Assembly: GCA_964636325.1 (NCBI GenBank)
Contig: CAZWRV010000036.1
Span: 1 to 59,924, forward strand
Reading direction: 5' to 3'
Length of the DNA: 59,924 bases
DNA from: CAZWRV01 sp964636325
GTDB lineage: Bacteria > Verrucomicrobiota > Lentisphaeria > Victivallales > GWF2-50-93
Positions 7,916 to 17,372 of the stretch are shown in pieces (position 1 is the first letter of the stretch; the number at the start of each line of letters is the position of its first letter). Both the position numbers and the translations under genes were made by a program. Below the pieces are notes generated by a model. It saw nothing but the letters and a program-made list of their open reading frames with translations. It had not been told where the DNA came from and made no database searches.

Positions 7916-9010
7916 TCAGAGGAATTTGGCGAGGTCGGGCTTAGAGGCCATGAGCCTGACAAGCTCCTTGACCCTCTGGGCGGACTGTGCGCTGCATACC
8001 ATGGTGACGTCGTCGGTGTGGACTATGACCAGATCCTTGACGTCCAGCGTGGCGACGAGGTGGTTTGCGTCTCCGACGACGATGCAGTCGCTTGTTCCGA
8101 CGCCGCAGTGCAGGCCCCTTATGACGTTGTTCCCCTCGGACGCCTTGATCTGGTTCCTGAGGGCGGTCCAGCTTCCGACGTCGTCCCAGTAGTGGTTCCA
8201 TTCGGCGACGATGACGTTCTCCGCCTTTTCCATCATCGCGTAGTCTATCGAAATGCGGGGAAGCCTGGGATAAATCTCCTGAAGCGCCTCTGGAAGGCCG
8301 CCTTTTGCGGCGGCCCCCCTGAACGAGTCGTATGCTGTGGAGAGATCGGGGCAGTGCCTCTTCATGGCGGAGGCGAACGTGGAGACGGACCAGATGAAAA
8401 TCCCGCTGTTCCACCTGTAGTTCTTCTCCTGGAGGAACTTCCGTGCGGTCTCGATGTCGGGCTTCTCCTTGAACTGCAACGCCTCGTAGTATGCGGTCTT
8501 GGTCCCTTCCTTCAGCCTGTTTCCGCAGCAGATGTATCCGTAGCCCGTGCTGGGCGCCGTCGGAGCCACGCCCATGGTGACAATCCTGCCCTTCGAAGCG
8601 AATTCCGCGCATTCAAGCAGAACGGATGCCAGGACTTCATTGTCCTTTATGACGTGATCCGATGGAAGCACGATCATGACCGGGTTTCCGGCAGGATTCC
8701 TGGCCTTTATGACTGCCGCCGCCAAGGCCAGGCAGGGGGCGGTGTCCCTGCCTACAGGTTCCCCGATTATGTTCTGGTGCGGTATGCCCGAGAACAGCGA
8801 CTGTATCGGGGCGATATATTCCCTGTTGGTTATTATGAGGATGTTCTCTGGGCTGACGAAGGGTCTGATCCTTTCGATCGTAAGCTCGATCAGAGTAAGT
8901 TCGCCGACCAGGCGCAGCAGCGGCTTCGGTGTCGAGGTTCTGCTCTGGGGCCAGAACCTTTCCCCCTTGCCGCCCGCCATCAGAACTGCGTAGATGTCCT
9001 TTCTCTCCAT
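7916..9010 (-). CDS. manC: Mannose-1-phosphate guanylyltransferase
   Basis: A 364-residue nucleotidyltransferase that makes GDP-mannose from GTP and mannose-1-phosphate. The signature VLMAGGKGERFWPQSR followed by TPKP (residues about 9-30), GRDTAPCLALAAAVI and VLPSDHVIKD are typical; FKEKPD lies mid-protein. It ends where the type I nucleotidyltransferase domain ends and lacks the isomerase cupin extension of bifunctional ManC/AlgA. It follows pilC by 16 bases and so probably shares its transcript; GDP-mannose would feed the glycosyltransferases at the window start. Confidence 0.9.
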   Translation of the reverse strand: MERKDIYAVLMAGGKGERFWPQSRTSTPKPLLRLVGELTLIELTIERIRPFVSPENILIITNREYIAPIQSLFSGIPHQNIIGEPVGRDTAPCLALAAAVIKARNPAGNPVMIVLPSDHVIKDNEVLASVLLECAEFASKGRIVTMGVAPTAPSTGYGYICCGNRLKEGTKTAYYEALQFKEKPDIETARKFLQEKNYRWNSGIFIWSVSTFASAMKRHCPDLSTAYDSFRGAAAKGGLPEALQEIYPRLPRISIDYAMMEKAENVIVAEWNHYWDDVGSWTALRNQIKASEGNNVIRGLHCGVGTSDCIVVGDANHLVATLDVKDLVIVHTDDVTMVCSAQSAQRVKELVRLMASKPDLAKFL

Positions 9011-9026
9011 CCCGACTTTTCTCTCC

Positions 9027-10298
9027 TCAGGCGCCGCCGCCGAGCTTGTCGATGATGGATATGAGGGGCATGAACAGCGCTATGACGATTGTGCCTACGA
9101 CCACGGCCAGGAATATGATCATCAGAGGCTCGATCATGGACGTGAGCGCGTCGACCGCGTTGTCTACTTCCTCGTCGTAGGTGTTGGCGATCTTCTCAAG
9201 CATGTCCGGGAGCTTTCCTGTCTCCTCTCCGACCTCGATCATGCTTATGACCATGTCCGGGAACACTTTAGTCGCCTTGAGCGGGGGTGCGATTCCCTCG
9301 CCCTCCTTCACCGCGTCATGCACCTTCTGGATGGCATTCGCGACGAGCTCGTTGCCGGACGTGTCCCTGACGATCTGCAAGGCGTTGAGCACGGGTACGC
9401 CTGAACCCATCAGCGTGCCCAGCGTACGAGAGAACTTCGCGATCGCCGACTTTGAAATTATCGGGCCGAAGAGAGGCAGGTGGTATTTCACCCAGTCGCA
9501 GACGAACTTGCCCTGCTGGAACTTGTTGACCACCTTGTAGAGGATTACGATTACAGCACCCACGATGAGAACCAGCACCAATTGCTTCTGGATGACGTTG
9601 CTTATGCCTATGACGAACTGGGTGAGCGGCGGGAGCGCCATTCCTTCGAGCAGCTCTCCGAATATCTTCTCGAACTTGGGGACGATGAAGACCATCAGTC
9701 CGGTGGTGATCAGGCCGGCGATGGTCAGAACCACGATCGGGTAGACCATCGCAGACTTGATCTTGCCGGCCAGCCTGGCGGCCTTCTCCATGAATGTCGC
9801 AAGACGGTCGAGGATAAGCTCCATGGCGCCCGCAGCCTCGCCCGCCTTCACCATGTTCAGGTAAAGCTTGTCGAACGACTTGGGGTTCTGGGCGAGGGCC
9901 TCCGAGAAGGTTGCACCGCCTTCTACTGCGGACGCCGAGTCGCCGAGAACCTTTCTGAGGCCGGCGTTCTTTGCCTGCCTTTCGAGCGTCCTCAGGGATC
10001 TTACGAGCGGGAGCCCCGCGTCGAGAAGAATTGCGACCTGCCGTGTGAGAATGGTGAGATCCTTGGTTTTGATCTTCGGGGTTCCCAGCGATATCTGGAA
10101 ACTCATCCCCTTCTTCTGCCCGGGGGCGGACGCGGCGGCCCTGGTACTTTTCGCCTTGGACTTGTCCTCCTTGATGGAGGTGGGGAACATACCCTGCTCC
10201 TTCAGGGCTGACGTGACGGCGTTCTCGCTCTCCGCCTCCATCCTTCCTTTTTTCTCTTTGCCAGATGAATCCATCGCTGTGTATTGATAAACGGGCAT
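9027..10298 (-). CDS. pilC: Type IV pilus/type II secretion inner-membrane platform protein (PilC/GspF)
   Basis: Full-length 423-residue GspF family protein. The N-terminus MPVYQYTAMDSSGKEKKG is diagnostic. Two repeated GspF domains (about residues 85-210 and 290-415) carry three transmembrane helices, around residues 190-215, 240-262 and 390-412. It anchors the PilB/PilT ATPases to the pilus base. A ribosome-binding AGGAGG lies just before the start (10308-10313). It follows pilT by about 56 bases. Confidence 0.93.
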   Translation of the reverse strand: MPVYQYTAMDSSGKEKKGRMEAESENAVTSALKEQGMFPTSIKEDKSKAKSTRAAASAPGQKKGMSFQISLGTPKIKTKDLTILTRQVAILLDAGLPLVRSLRTLERQAKNAGLRKVLGDSASAVEGGATFSEALAQNPKSFDKLYLNMVKAGEAAGAMELILDRLATFMEKAARLAGKIKSAMVYPIVVLTIAGLITTGLMVFIVPKFEKIFGELLEGMALPPLTQFVIGISNVIQKQLVLVLIVGAVIVILYKVVNKFQQGKFVCDWVKYHLPLFGPIISKSAIAKFSRTLGTLMGSGVPVLNALQIVRDTSGNELVANAIQKVHDAVKEGEGIAPPLKATKVFPDMVISMIEVGEETGKLPDMLEKIANTYDEEVDNAVDALTSMIEPLMIIFLAVVVGTIVIALFMPLISIIDKLGGGA

Positions 10299-10354
10299 GA
10301 ATCCACCTCCTTTCTTATTATGGAATTATTCCGCGATATGCCGATGCTGCCGGT

Positions 10355-11428
10355 TCACCTGTGGCTCGTGCCCTGGATCTTCTGCACGATGCTCTGCGGA
10401 TCCTGGGCCTTTGTTATCATCTCCCCGTATGAGATCATCTTCCTCTCATAAAGCTCCATGAGATGGCTGTCGAGCGTGTTCATGCCGTATTTGGCGCCCG
10501 TCTGTATCTCGGATGTGATCCTGAAGGTCTTGTTGTCGCGCATGAGGGCCTGGATGCCAGGCGTGGAAATCATTATTTCGAAAGCTGCGACCCGTCCCGG
10601 CCTGTCGATCCTGGGGAGCAGCACCTGCGAGATGACGGCGACCAGGGAGGATGCAAGCTGCGTCCTGATCTGTTCCTGCTGGTCGGTAGGGAACGCGTCG
10701 ACGATACGGTCGACCGTCCTTGCCGCGCCGGTGGTGTGGAGGGTGGCGAAGACCAGGTGGCCCGTCTCGGCCGCGCTTACGGCGGCCTCCATCGTCTCGA
10801 GATCGCGCATTTCGCCGACGAGCACGACATCGGGGTCCTGCCTGAGCGCGCGCTTGAGCGCCTCGGCGAAGGAGCCCACGTCGACGCCGATCTCGCGCTG
10901 GATGACGACGCTCTTCTTGTGCTGGTGGTAGAACTCGATCGGATCCTCGATGGTTATGATGTGGCAGTCCCTCTCCTCATTGATGACGTTGACCATGGAG
11001 GCGAGCGTGGTGCTCTTCCCGCTTCCGGTGGGGCCCGTGACGAGGATCAGGCCGCGAGGTCTGAAGAGGAGGTCCTTCATCGAAGGAGGGAGCCCTATGT
11101 CGTTGAGGCTCAGCAGCTTGTTGGGTATCTGCCTGAGAACCATGCCGTAGTAGCCCTTCTGCTTGAAGCAGCTCACCCGGAAGCGGGCCTTGTCGCTGAA
11201 CGCGAAGCCGAAGTCCACTCCGCCGTCCTGCTTGATCTTCTGCTGGTGCTGGTCGGAGGCTATGGACTTGACCATCTTCTCGGTGTCCTCCGGGGTCAGC
11301 GGCGGGGCGTCCACAGGGGTGAGCGAACCGTGAAGCCGCAGCATCGGCGGCACACCGACTTCGACGTGCAGGTCGCTTACGCCTTCGTCAACCACAAGCT
11401 GCAGTAGTTCGCCCATTTCGAGATCCAT
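10355..11428 (-). CDS. pilT: Pilus retraction ATPase
   Basis: PilT powers pilus retraction as a cytoplasmic hexamer. Walker A GPTGSGKS is at residues 132-139, Asp box and VVLVGEMRDLETMEAAVSAA as Walker B region, His box VFATLHTTGAARTVDRI, and a C-terminal PGIQALMRDNKTF segment like the AIRNLIRE motif that separates PilT from PilB. At 357 residues it has the usual length. It is the only retraction ATPase in the cluster, so the system is a type IVa-like pilus and not only a secretion pseudopilus. Confidence 0.93.
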   Translation of the reverse strand: MDLEMGELLQLVVDEGVSDLHVEVGVPPMLRLHGSLTPVDAPPLTPEDTEKMVKSIASDQHQQKIKQDGGVDFGFAFSDKARFRVSCFKQKGYYGMVLRQIPNKLLSLNDIGLPPSMKDLLFRPRGLILVTGPTGSGKSTTLASMVNVINEERDCHIITIEDPIEFYHQHKKSVVIQREIGVDVGSFAEALKRALRQDPDVVLVGEMRDLETMEAAVSAAETGHLVFATLHTTGAARTVDRIVDAFPTDQQEQIRTQLASSLVAVISQVLLPRIDRPGRVAAFEIMISTPGIQALMRDNKTFRITSEIQTGAKYGMNTLDSHLMELYERKMISYGEMITKAQDPQSIVQKIQGTSHR

Positions 11429-11523
11429 TTAAAGCTCCTTGATTTATTTTGGTCCCATAATATTTTCGGCCGCGGATGTCCGGCGGCGGGATTCCACTCC
11501 GGGAACCGCTGCGGCGGGCCGCA

Positions 11524-13221
11524 TCATGTATATTTCAGCACTTCCTCCATCGTCGTCTCGCCGTTGAGTATCGACCGAACGCCGTCCTCCCTCATGGTCC
11601 TCATTCCAAGCTCCCTCGCCTTTTCCTTGAGAACCTGCGTCGGACTCCTCTTCATGATGAGCGCCCTGATGGGGTTGCTCAGCTGGAAGAGCTCCACGAT
11701 CGACTTGCGTCCGCTGTAGCCGGTCTGGTTGCACATAGGGCAGCCCTTGCCGTAGTAGAACTTGTTGCTGCCGACGTCGTCGCGGGTGATGTTGAGCAGC
11801 TTGAGATCCTCGTCCTTCGGCTCGAAGGGGGTCTTGCAGTTGTTGCATATCTTCCTGATTAGGCGCTGGCCGAGAACCCCGACCAGCGAGGAGGTGAGCA
11901 GGAAGGGCTCGACCCCCATGTCAACCAGGCGCGTAACAGTCCCGGGGGCGTCGTTGGTGTGGAGCGTGCTGAAGACGAAGTGCCCCGTCAGCGACGCCTG
12001 GATGGCCATCTGCGCGCTGTCCAGGTCGCGGATCTCCCCGAGCATTATGACATCGGGATCCTGCCGCAGAAACGCCCTCAGCGCCCGGCCGAAAGTCATG
12101 CCGATCCCTTCATGTATGGGCAGCTGGATGATGCCTTCAAGGTCGTATTCCACAGGTTCTTCGGCGGTGAGCAGTTTGTCCTCGATGTTGTTTATCTCCT
12201 TGAGGCAGGAATAGAGCGTGGTTGTCTTTCCGGAGCCTGTGGGGCCGGTGACAAGGAAGATGCCGTTGGGCAGATGGATGATCTTTCTGATTTCCTTGAG
12301 AATGTCCTGGCCGATGCCCAGGACGTCCAGATCCAAGTTGACTACAGATCTGTCTAGGACTCGGAGCACCACCGACTCGCCGAAAGCGGTAGGGAGGGTG
12401 GAGACGCGGAGGTCGACCGGCCGGCCTGCTATCTTGAGCTGGATACGGCCGTCCTGAGGACGGCGCCTCTCGGAGATGTTGAGGCCGCTCATGATCTTGA
12501 CGCGGCTTGTGACCGGCACCGCCAGGTTCTTCGGGGGCGGCGCCATCTCATACAGCGCGCCGTCCACGCGGTAGCGGATCTTGAACTCCTTCTCGAAGGG
12601 CTCGAAATGTATGTCGCTGGCCTTGGCCTTGATGGCCTGGTACATGATCACGTCGACGAACCTCACGATGGGCGCGTCGTTCGCCATGTTCTCGAGGTCG
12701 GCCACGCTCTCCACGCTCTCAAGGTCGGCCGTCTCGGACACGTTGGCGTCAAGCGAGGCGAGCATGTCGTGCATCGACTCGGCCTCTATCGGATAATATT
12801 TTTCGATGGCGCCGTCTATCTGGGACTCCCTGGCAACGACAATCCTTATGTCCCTGCTGAGGATGAACCTGAGCTCGTCGGATATCTGATAGTTGAGGGG
12901 GTTCCTCGAGGCGATGGTCAGCGTCGTCCCGTCGAAACTTATGGGGACCACACCGTACATCCTCACCGTCGCCGAATCAACCATGTCCACGACTTCCTTC
13001 TCAACCTCGATTGTCGAGAAGTCTACGACGTCTGTTCCCAGGAAGGTCGCAATGAGCTGCAGCAGGTCTTCCTCCTGGGCGATGCCGAAGTCGATGAGTA
13101 TCTGGCTGAAAGGCTTGCCAGTGCGGTTGAACTCCTCCTCCACCTCGGCGAGCTGGTCCTCGGTGCATATCCCCTCCGAGGCAAGTATGTTTTTCAGTGT
13201 TTCGCTTTCAGGATCGAGCAT
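11524..13221 (-). CDS. pilB: Pilus assembly/type II secretion ATPase (PilB/GspE), copy 2
   Basis: A 565-residue extension ATPase. An N-terminal MshEN/T2SSE_N domain (about residues 1-160) precedes the ATPase domain with Walker A GPTGSGKT (about 325-332), Walker B region DPDVIMLGEIRDLDSAQMA and His box VFSTLHTND. The tetracysteine zinc motif is present (CNNC and CPMC, near residues 455 and 490). It is about 45 percent like its upstream neighbour by eye, so the pair is a tandem duplication that has diverged. It lies 15 bases downstream of the first copy. Confidence 0.92.
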   Translation of the reverse strand: MLDPESETLKNILASEGICTEDQLAEVEEEFNRTGKPFSQILIDFGIAQEEDLLQLIATFLGTDVVDFSTIEVEKEVVDMVDSATVRMYGVVPISFDGTTLTIASRNPLNYQISDELRFILSRDIRIVVARESQIDGAIEKYYPIEAESMHDMLASLDANVSETADLESVESVADLENMANDAPIVRFVDVIMYQAIKAKASDIHFEPFEKEFKIRYRVDGALYEMAPPPKNLAVPVTSRVKIMSGLNISERRRPQDGRIQLKIAGRPVDLRVSTLPTAFGESVVLRVLDRSVVNLDLDVLGIGQDILKEIRKIIHLPNGIFLVTGPTGSGKTTTLYSCLKEINNIEDKLLTAEEPVEYDLEGIIQLPIHEGIGMTFGRALRAFLRQDPDVIMLGEIRDLDSAQMAIQASLTGHFVFSTLHTNDAPGTVTRLVDMGVEPFLLTSSLVGVLGQRLIRKICNNCKTPFEPKDEDLKLLNITRDDVGSNKFYYGKGCPMCNQTGYSGRKSIVELFQLSNPIRALIMKRSPTQVLKEKARELGMRTMREDGVRSILNGETTMEEVLKYT

Positions 13222-13236
13222 GGCAGTTGTCCCCGT

Positions 13237-14940
13237 TTATTCCTCGTCCATGACGGTGTTGCCCCAGACCTCGGCGAGAGTGGTGGTGCCTGCGGCGGCC
13301 TTCCTCAGGCCGTCCTCGCGGAGCGTCCTCATCCCGGACTTCCTCGCGGCCTCGCGGATCACGCTCGAGGGAACACCTTCGAACATGAGCTTCTGCATCT
13401 CCTCGTTGACCATGAATATCTCGTATATCCCCATCCTTCCGCGGCAGCCGGAGCCGCCGCACTCCTGGCAGCCCCTGCCTTTCATGAACGTGGAGTTCTT
13501 GATGAAGTCCTCGGCGAGCCCCATGCCCTCGATCTCCTCCGCTGTTGGCGTGTAGGGAGCAGCGCAGTTCTTGCAGACTCGCCTGACAAGGCGCTGGGCC
13601 ATGACTGCGCGCACCGAAGAGGCCACAAGGAACGGCTTAATCCCCATGTCCACGAGACGGGTCACCGCGCCAGGCGCGTCGTTGGTGTGCAGCGTGCTGA
13701 AAACGAGGTGGCCGGTGAGGGACGCATTGATCGCGATTTCGGCGGTCTCCAGGTCTCGGATCTCACCGACCATGACGATGTTGGGGGCCTGGCGAAGCAT
13801 CGCCCGCAGAGCCGCCGCGAACGTGAACTTGATTATCGGATTCACCTGCACCTGGTTGATTCCGCCGAGCATGTATTCGACAGGATCCTCGACGGTGATG
13901 ATCTTGCGGTGCGGCGTGTTGATGGAGTTGAGGAACGCATAGAGCGAGGTCGTCTTGCCAGAGCCTGTAGGACCTGTCACCAGGAAGATTCCGTCCGGGA
14001 GGTTGATGATCTTGTTGACCAGCTCCAAGTCGTCGCTGTAGAAGCCCAGCTTCGGGATGTCCAGAGTGATGCTGGCCTTGTCGAGGATTCGCATGACTAT
14101 GCTCTCGCCGTGGGTTGTGGGTATGGTGGAGACGCGCAGGTCTATCTCCTTGTTCTCCACCTTGAGCTGGATTCGGCCGTCCTGCGGGACGCGCTTCTCG
14201 GCGATGTCGAGCTTGGCCATGATCTTGAGGCGGCTTGTGATGTTGGCCTGGAGGTATTTCGGCAGGCTCTCCTGCTCCCTCATGACGCCGTCTATCCTGT
14301 ATCTTACGCGGTATTTCTTCTCCATGGGCTCGAGGTGTATGTCGCTCGCCCGCTTCCTGATGGCCTCGATGATGATCAGCGACACAAGCTTGATGATCGG
14401 CGCGTCCTCATCGGCCCCCTCGGCGCCCTCCTCGGTCTTGGCCAGCTGCGTCTCGACGTCGGCCTCTATGCCGCCGATTATGGCGTTGACCGCCTCCTCG
14501 GTGGAGCCGTAGTGGTGGTCTATCAGCCTGTCTATCTGGTCCTTTGGGGCGACGACGGCCTCGACGTCGCACTTGAGGATGTAGCGGAGGGCGTCGAGCG
14601 TCTCCACGTCCGTGGGATCGCTCAAGGCGACGGTGACAGTGTTCTCCTGCTTGTTGACCGGCAGGACCTTGTACTGCTTGACCATGTCCGCGGTCATGCA
14701 CTCGACGGCCTCGACCGGTATCTGGTAGTCTGTGAGATCCATGGTCTCCAGCCCGTACTGCTGGGCCAGGATGCTCATCATCTCCTTCTCGTCGAGATAC
14801 TTGAGGGACTTCAGCGCCTCTATGATGTCGAGCTTCCCCTCCGAGGACGCGACCTTCTCCCAGCCCTCGTTGATCTGCTCCTGCGTGAGCATCCCATAGT
14901 CCGTCAGGACCTCAAGTATGAATTCGCTGTCCTTGACCAT
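13237..14940 (-). CDS. pilB: Pilus assembly/type II secretion ATPase (PilB/GspE), copy 1
   Basis: First gene of the pilus string, 567 residues. N-terminal MshEN-type domain about residues 1-150, an acidic linker (KTEEGAEGADEDA, 168-180), then Walker A GPTGSGKT at 323-330, APNIVMVGEIRDLETAEIA as Walker B, VFSTLHTND as His box, and the zinc tetracysteine (CKNC, CQECGGSGC). The acidic linker is not in the second copy. Two full, intact PilB-type ATPases side by side suggest separate extension motors or one each for pilus and secretion pseudopilus (inference). Confidence 0.92.
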   Translation of the reverse strand: MVKDSEFILEVLTDYGMLTQEQINEGWEKVASSEGKLDIIEALKSLKYLDEKEMMSILAQQYGLETMDLTDYQIPVEAVECMTADMVKQYKVLPVNKQENTVTVALSDPTDVETLDALRYILKCDVEAVVAPKDQIDRLIDHHYGSTEEAVNAIIGGIEADVETQLAKTEEGAEGADEDAPIIKLVSLIIIEAIRKRASDIHLEPMEKKYRVRYRIDGVMREQESLPKYLQANITSRLKIMAKLDIAEKRVPQDGRIQLKVENKEIDLRVSTIPTTHGESIVMRILDKASITLDIPKLGFYSDDLELVNKIINLPDGIFLVTGPTGSGKTTSLYAFLNSINTPHRKIITVEDPVEYMLGGINQVQVNPIIKFTFAAALRAMLRQAPNIVMVGEIRDLETAEIAINASLTGHLVFSTLHTNDAPGAVTRLVDMGIKPFLVASSVRAVMAQRLVRRVCKNCAAPYTPTAEEIEGMGLAEDFIKNSTFMKGRGCQECGGSGCRGRMGIYEIFMVNEEMQKLMFEGVPSSVIREAARKSGMRTLREDGLRKAAAGTTTLAEVWGNTVMDEE

Positions 14941-15044
14941 GTCGGAAAATCCCTATGACTTCGAATATCGTCAGTCAAACTTAAATACTAACGCTTTGAA
15001 GGCGAAAAGACAAGTCTGACGAGGTAAAAATTGGCCAATAATTG

Positions 15045-16133
15045 CTATTTCAAGCCCCTGTACACTTCCAGCGCGTAACTGAAGCTTTCAAGCCTCACGT
15101 CGGTGGACAGGGAATGGTCCGAGCCGAAGACAAATCTCGCGCCTCTCTTCCTCATCCCTTCGATAAATTCCGTCACCGCCTTCTTGATGAGAGGCTTGTC
15201 CCCGCTTTCGAGTATCCGCGCGTCGAAGCCGCCCACGAACGCGAGCCTGTCCCCGTATTCCTCGGCGTATCCGAAGATGTCGTTGCCCGCCTTCACCTCC
15301 ATGGGGTTCAAGGCGTCGAAGCCGGCGTCTATCGCCAGCGGAATCATCGGCGCCTGGTAGCCGCACGAGTGGAAGACCACCGGCAGATCATACGAGTGGA
15401 AGAAGGCGACAAGTTCCTTGTAATACGGGAAGAACAGCTCCTCCAGGGTTGAAGGGCTGCAGAACAGCCTCTCGCGGTAGCCGAGGTCTTCGTAGACCCA
15501 GACTCCGTCCGGCAGGCCGGCCTCCTTGAAGAGATGTGCGTACTGGGCCTTGTAGAAGTCCGTATAGACCCTGTTGAAGTCCTTCACCCAGTCCGGATCC
15601 TCGATCAGCGTCACCATCATGTTCTCGTCGCCCAGCGAATGCCTCATGATCTCCCATATGAACATATGCCCGAAGAACGCGAACTTCCCCTGCGCCTTAC
15701 GCCGGCTCAGGTTCTCCGCCGCGGACTTCGCGTCGGCCCTGGACGGGTCGAAATCCACCAGGTGCGGCCTGTATTCCTTTTCCCACGCTTTCCGGGAACT
15801 CATGTGGAAGTCGATATGCTCCGGCGTGCCCGAGCGCTTCTTCCACCACTTCAGCACCGCGCCGTTGCCGCTCCTTACGACCTTCCATTCGTCGTTCTCC
15901 TCTAGAATCTCCTCGAAGTTCTTCTTCGCCTGCCACTGGAACCAGCCGCCGCAGCCGACCATGTCGAAGCCGAAGTAGTCCGTCGCATCCGCCGCCTTTC
16001 CGTCCTGATCCTTCGGATAGCCCTCTCCGATCCATTTCTCCAGAGCGTCCCCCCACGGGCTGTCGAAAAGCGGCACGAAGTCCGCCTTCCTGCCGCGCAA
16101 GAGGCTGTCAACCGCATCCCTCGAATTCTGCAT
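15045..16133 (-). CDS. Uroporphyrinogen decarboxylase (URO-D) superfamily protein
   Basis: A 362-residue URO-D-fold protein. Members outside haem synthesis act as methyl-corrinoid or O-demethylase methyltransferases, or have unknown roles. Features seen: RDAVDSLLRGRKADFVPLFD at the N-terminus, a central YEDLGYRERLFCSPSTLEELFFPYYKEL, LPVVFHSCG (zinc-site-like HxCG), and FVFGSDHSLSTDVRLESF at the end. The start at 16133 has GGGAG seven bases upstream; the longer form at 16190 has none. It is divergent from a GntR regulator across 183 bases and is probably its target. A corrinoid methyltransferase role would need a partner not seen here. Confidence 0.75.
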   Translation of the reverse strand: MQNSRDAVDSLLRGRKADFVPLFDSPWGDALEKWIGEGYPKDQDGKAADATDYFGFDMVGCGGWFQWQAKKNFEEILEENDEWKVVRSGNGAVLKWWKKRSGTPEHIDFHMSSRKAWEKEYRPHLVDFDPSRADAKSAAENLSRRKAQGKFAFFGHMFIWEIMRHSLGDENMMVTLIEDPDWVKDFNRVYTDFYKAQYAHLFKEAGLPDGVWVYEDLGYRERLFCSPSTLEELFFPYYKELVAFFHSYDLPVVFHSCGYQAPMIPLAIDAGFDALNPMEVKAGNDIFGYAEEYGDRLAFVGGFDARILESGDKPLIKKAVTEFIEGMRKRGARFVFGSDHSLSTDVRLESFSYALEVYRGLK

Positions 16134-16219
16134 CTTGAATCTCCCATTAGCATTGAAATGTGGCCAGCGCAAAAATAGCCTGCGGAACACATAGATAAAA
16201 AGGATTACAGACTTTTTTA

Positions 16220-16245
16220 AATATTTTAGCTGTAAACAAAATATT
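16220..16245. promoter_or_regulatory. Candidate operator dyad between URO-D gene and GntR regulator
   Basis: Perfect inverted repeat AATATTTT, 10-base gap, AAAATATT in the AT-rich divergent intergenic region. The position suits an operator for the adjacent regulator, but AT-rich dyads also arise by chance. Confidence 0.4.
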
Positions 16246-16316
16246 AACCTATATATTCTAGTTTATTATGAACTAATAAAGGCATCGTACTACGCTCTAG
16301 CCCGAGGACTCCGGCA

Positions 16317-17354
16317 ATGAGGAGACGTAATGAATTGATCGAGGAGCTGAGAGGCAGGATTATCAGAGGGGCCTATCCTCCGGGATCGAGGATACCGACC
16401 CGGGCCGAGATGGTCGCTACGCTCGGAGGAAGCACGGCCACCATACAGCACGCCTTCGACCAGCTCGAAAAGGAGGGTTTCCTGGTCTCGCGCGGCAAGT
16501 TCGGTTCATATGTGAGCAAGGCTCCGCCTCACCTCAGCAAGTTCGGGCTAGTCCAATGCCTGCCCAACTGCTGGGGCGTCACCAGTCTCTACAGGCGGAA
16601 CATCGATCACGTCGCTAAGAAGATCACCCGCGGCGGCGATTTCGAACTGAGCATCTATGAGCCTCTCATGCCGCAGTCGTCGTCCAACGACTACGTCGAA
16701 CTCCTCAAGGACATCAGCAGTCATTGCATCGCAGGCATCATCTTCGCCGGAGAACCGCTCCCGGCATGGAAGGATTCGATAATGGCCGGGGCGCTCCCGA
16801 AGGCCGTGATCGGCTCACAGCCGCATTTCTACAAGGATCTGCCCTGCGTCAAGGTCGAGACGTCCAGCTTCTTCGATCTGGCGCTCCGCGATCTCGCGGA
16901 GCATTCAAGGAGGAGGCCTGCGCTCATAATGGTCGACGACGACATAGCCAGGCATGCCGGCCGCTTCCGCAGGCTCGCGGAGGAAGCGGGGCTCCAGACC
17001 AGGCCCTACTGGGAGCAGGGAGTATCCTGGACGAGCAGGATCAATGTCGTCGGCCTGGTCCGGCTAATGTTCAATCCGGGCCAGAAGCAAAGGCCCGACT
17101 CGATCATCGTCGCGGACGACAACCTGCTCGAAGGGGTCGTGCAGGGCCTCGTCGAATCCGGAGTCTCGGTTCCGGACGAAGTCAGGCTGGTATGCCTGGT
17201 CAACCGCCCTATCCTGCCGGATGTCGCCGTAGAATATACCGCCCTCGGCGTCAGCATGGAGGACGTCATCGGCAAGGCCCTCGACATGCTCGTTGCGATC
17301 CGGCAGGGCAGGAAGATACAGATGTCGGAAAAAATAGATATTAGTGGTAGCTGA
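16317..17354 (+). CDS. GntR-type transcriptional regulator with sugar-binding-like sensor domain
   Basis: 345 residues. An N-terminal winged helix (about 1-70: NELIEELRGRIIRGAYPPGSR... then TRAEMVATLGGSTATIQHAFDQL) is of the GntR family; the rest resembles a LacI/periplasmic-binding sensor (for example DSIIVADDNLLEGVVQGL and the IIFAGEPLP region). This architecture is frequent in Lentisphaerota for sugar control. It has the same layout as the regulator at 58098. It is divergent from the URO-D gene and precedes a collapsed gene that starts 18 bases after its stop. Confidence 0.85.
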   Translation: MRRRNELIEELRGRIIRGAYPPGSRIPTRAEMVATLGGSTATIQHAFDQLEKEGFLVSRGKFGSYVSKAPPHLSKFGLVQCLPNCWGVTSLYRRNIDHVAKKITRGGDFELSIYEPLMPQSSSNDYVELLKDISSHCIAGIIFAGEPLPAWKDSIMAGALPKAVIGSQPHFYKDLPCVKVETSSFFDLALRDLAEHSRRRPALIMVDDDIARHAGRFRRLAEEAGLQTRPYWEQGVSWTSRINVVGLVRLMFNPGQKQRPDSIIVADDNLLEGVVQGLVESGVSVPDEVRLVCLVNRPILPDVAVEYTALGVSMEDVIGKALDMLVAIRQGRKIQMSEKIDISGS

Positions 17355-17372
17355 AAAACTAGGCAGAGCGTC

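Noticed and set aside
12607..14958. 783-codon open frame on the plus strand over the two PilB genes
   Set aside because: It is the antisense shadow of GC-rich, well-conserved ATPase genes; its composition (many His, Asp, Val, Leu) is not protein-like.
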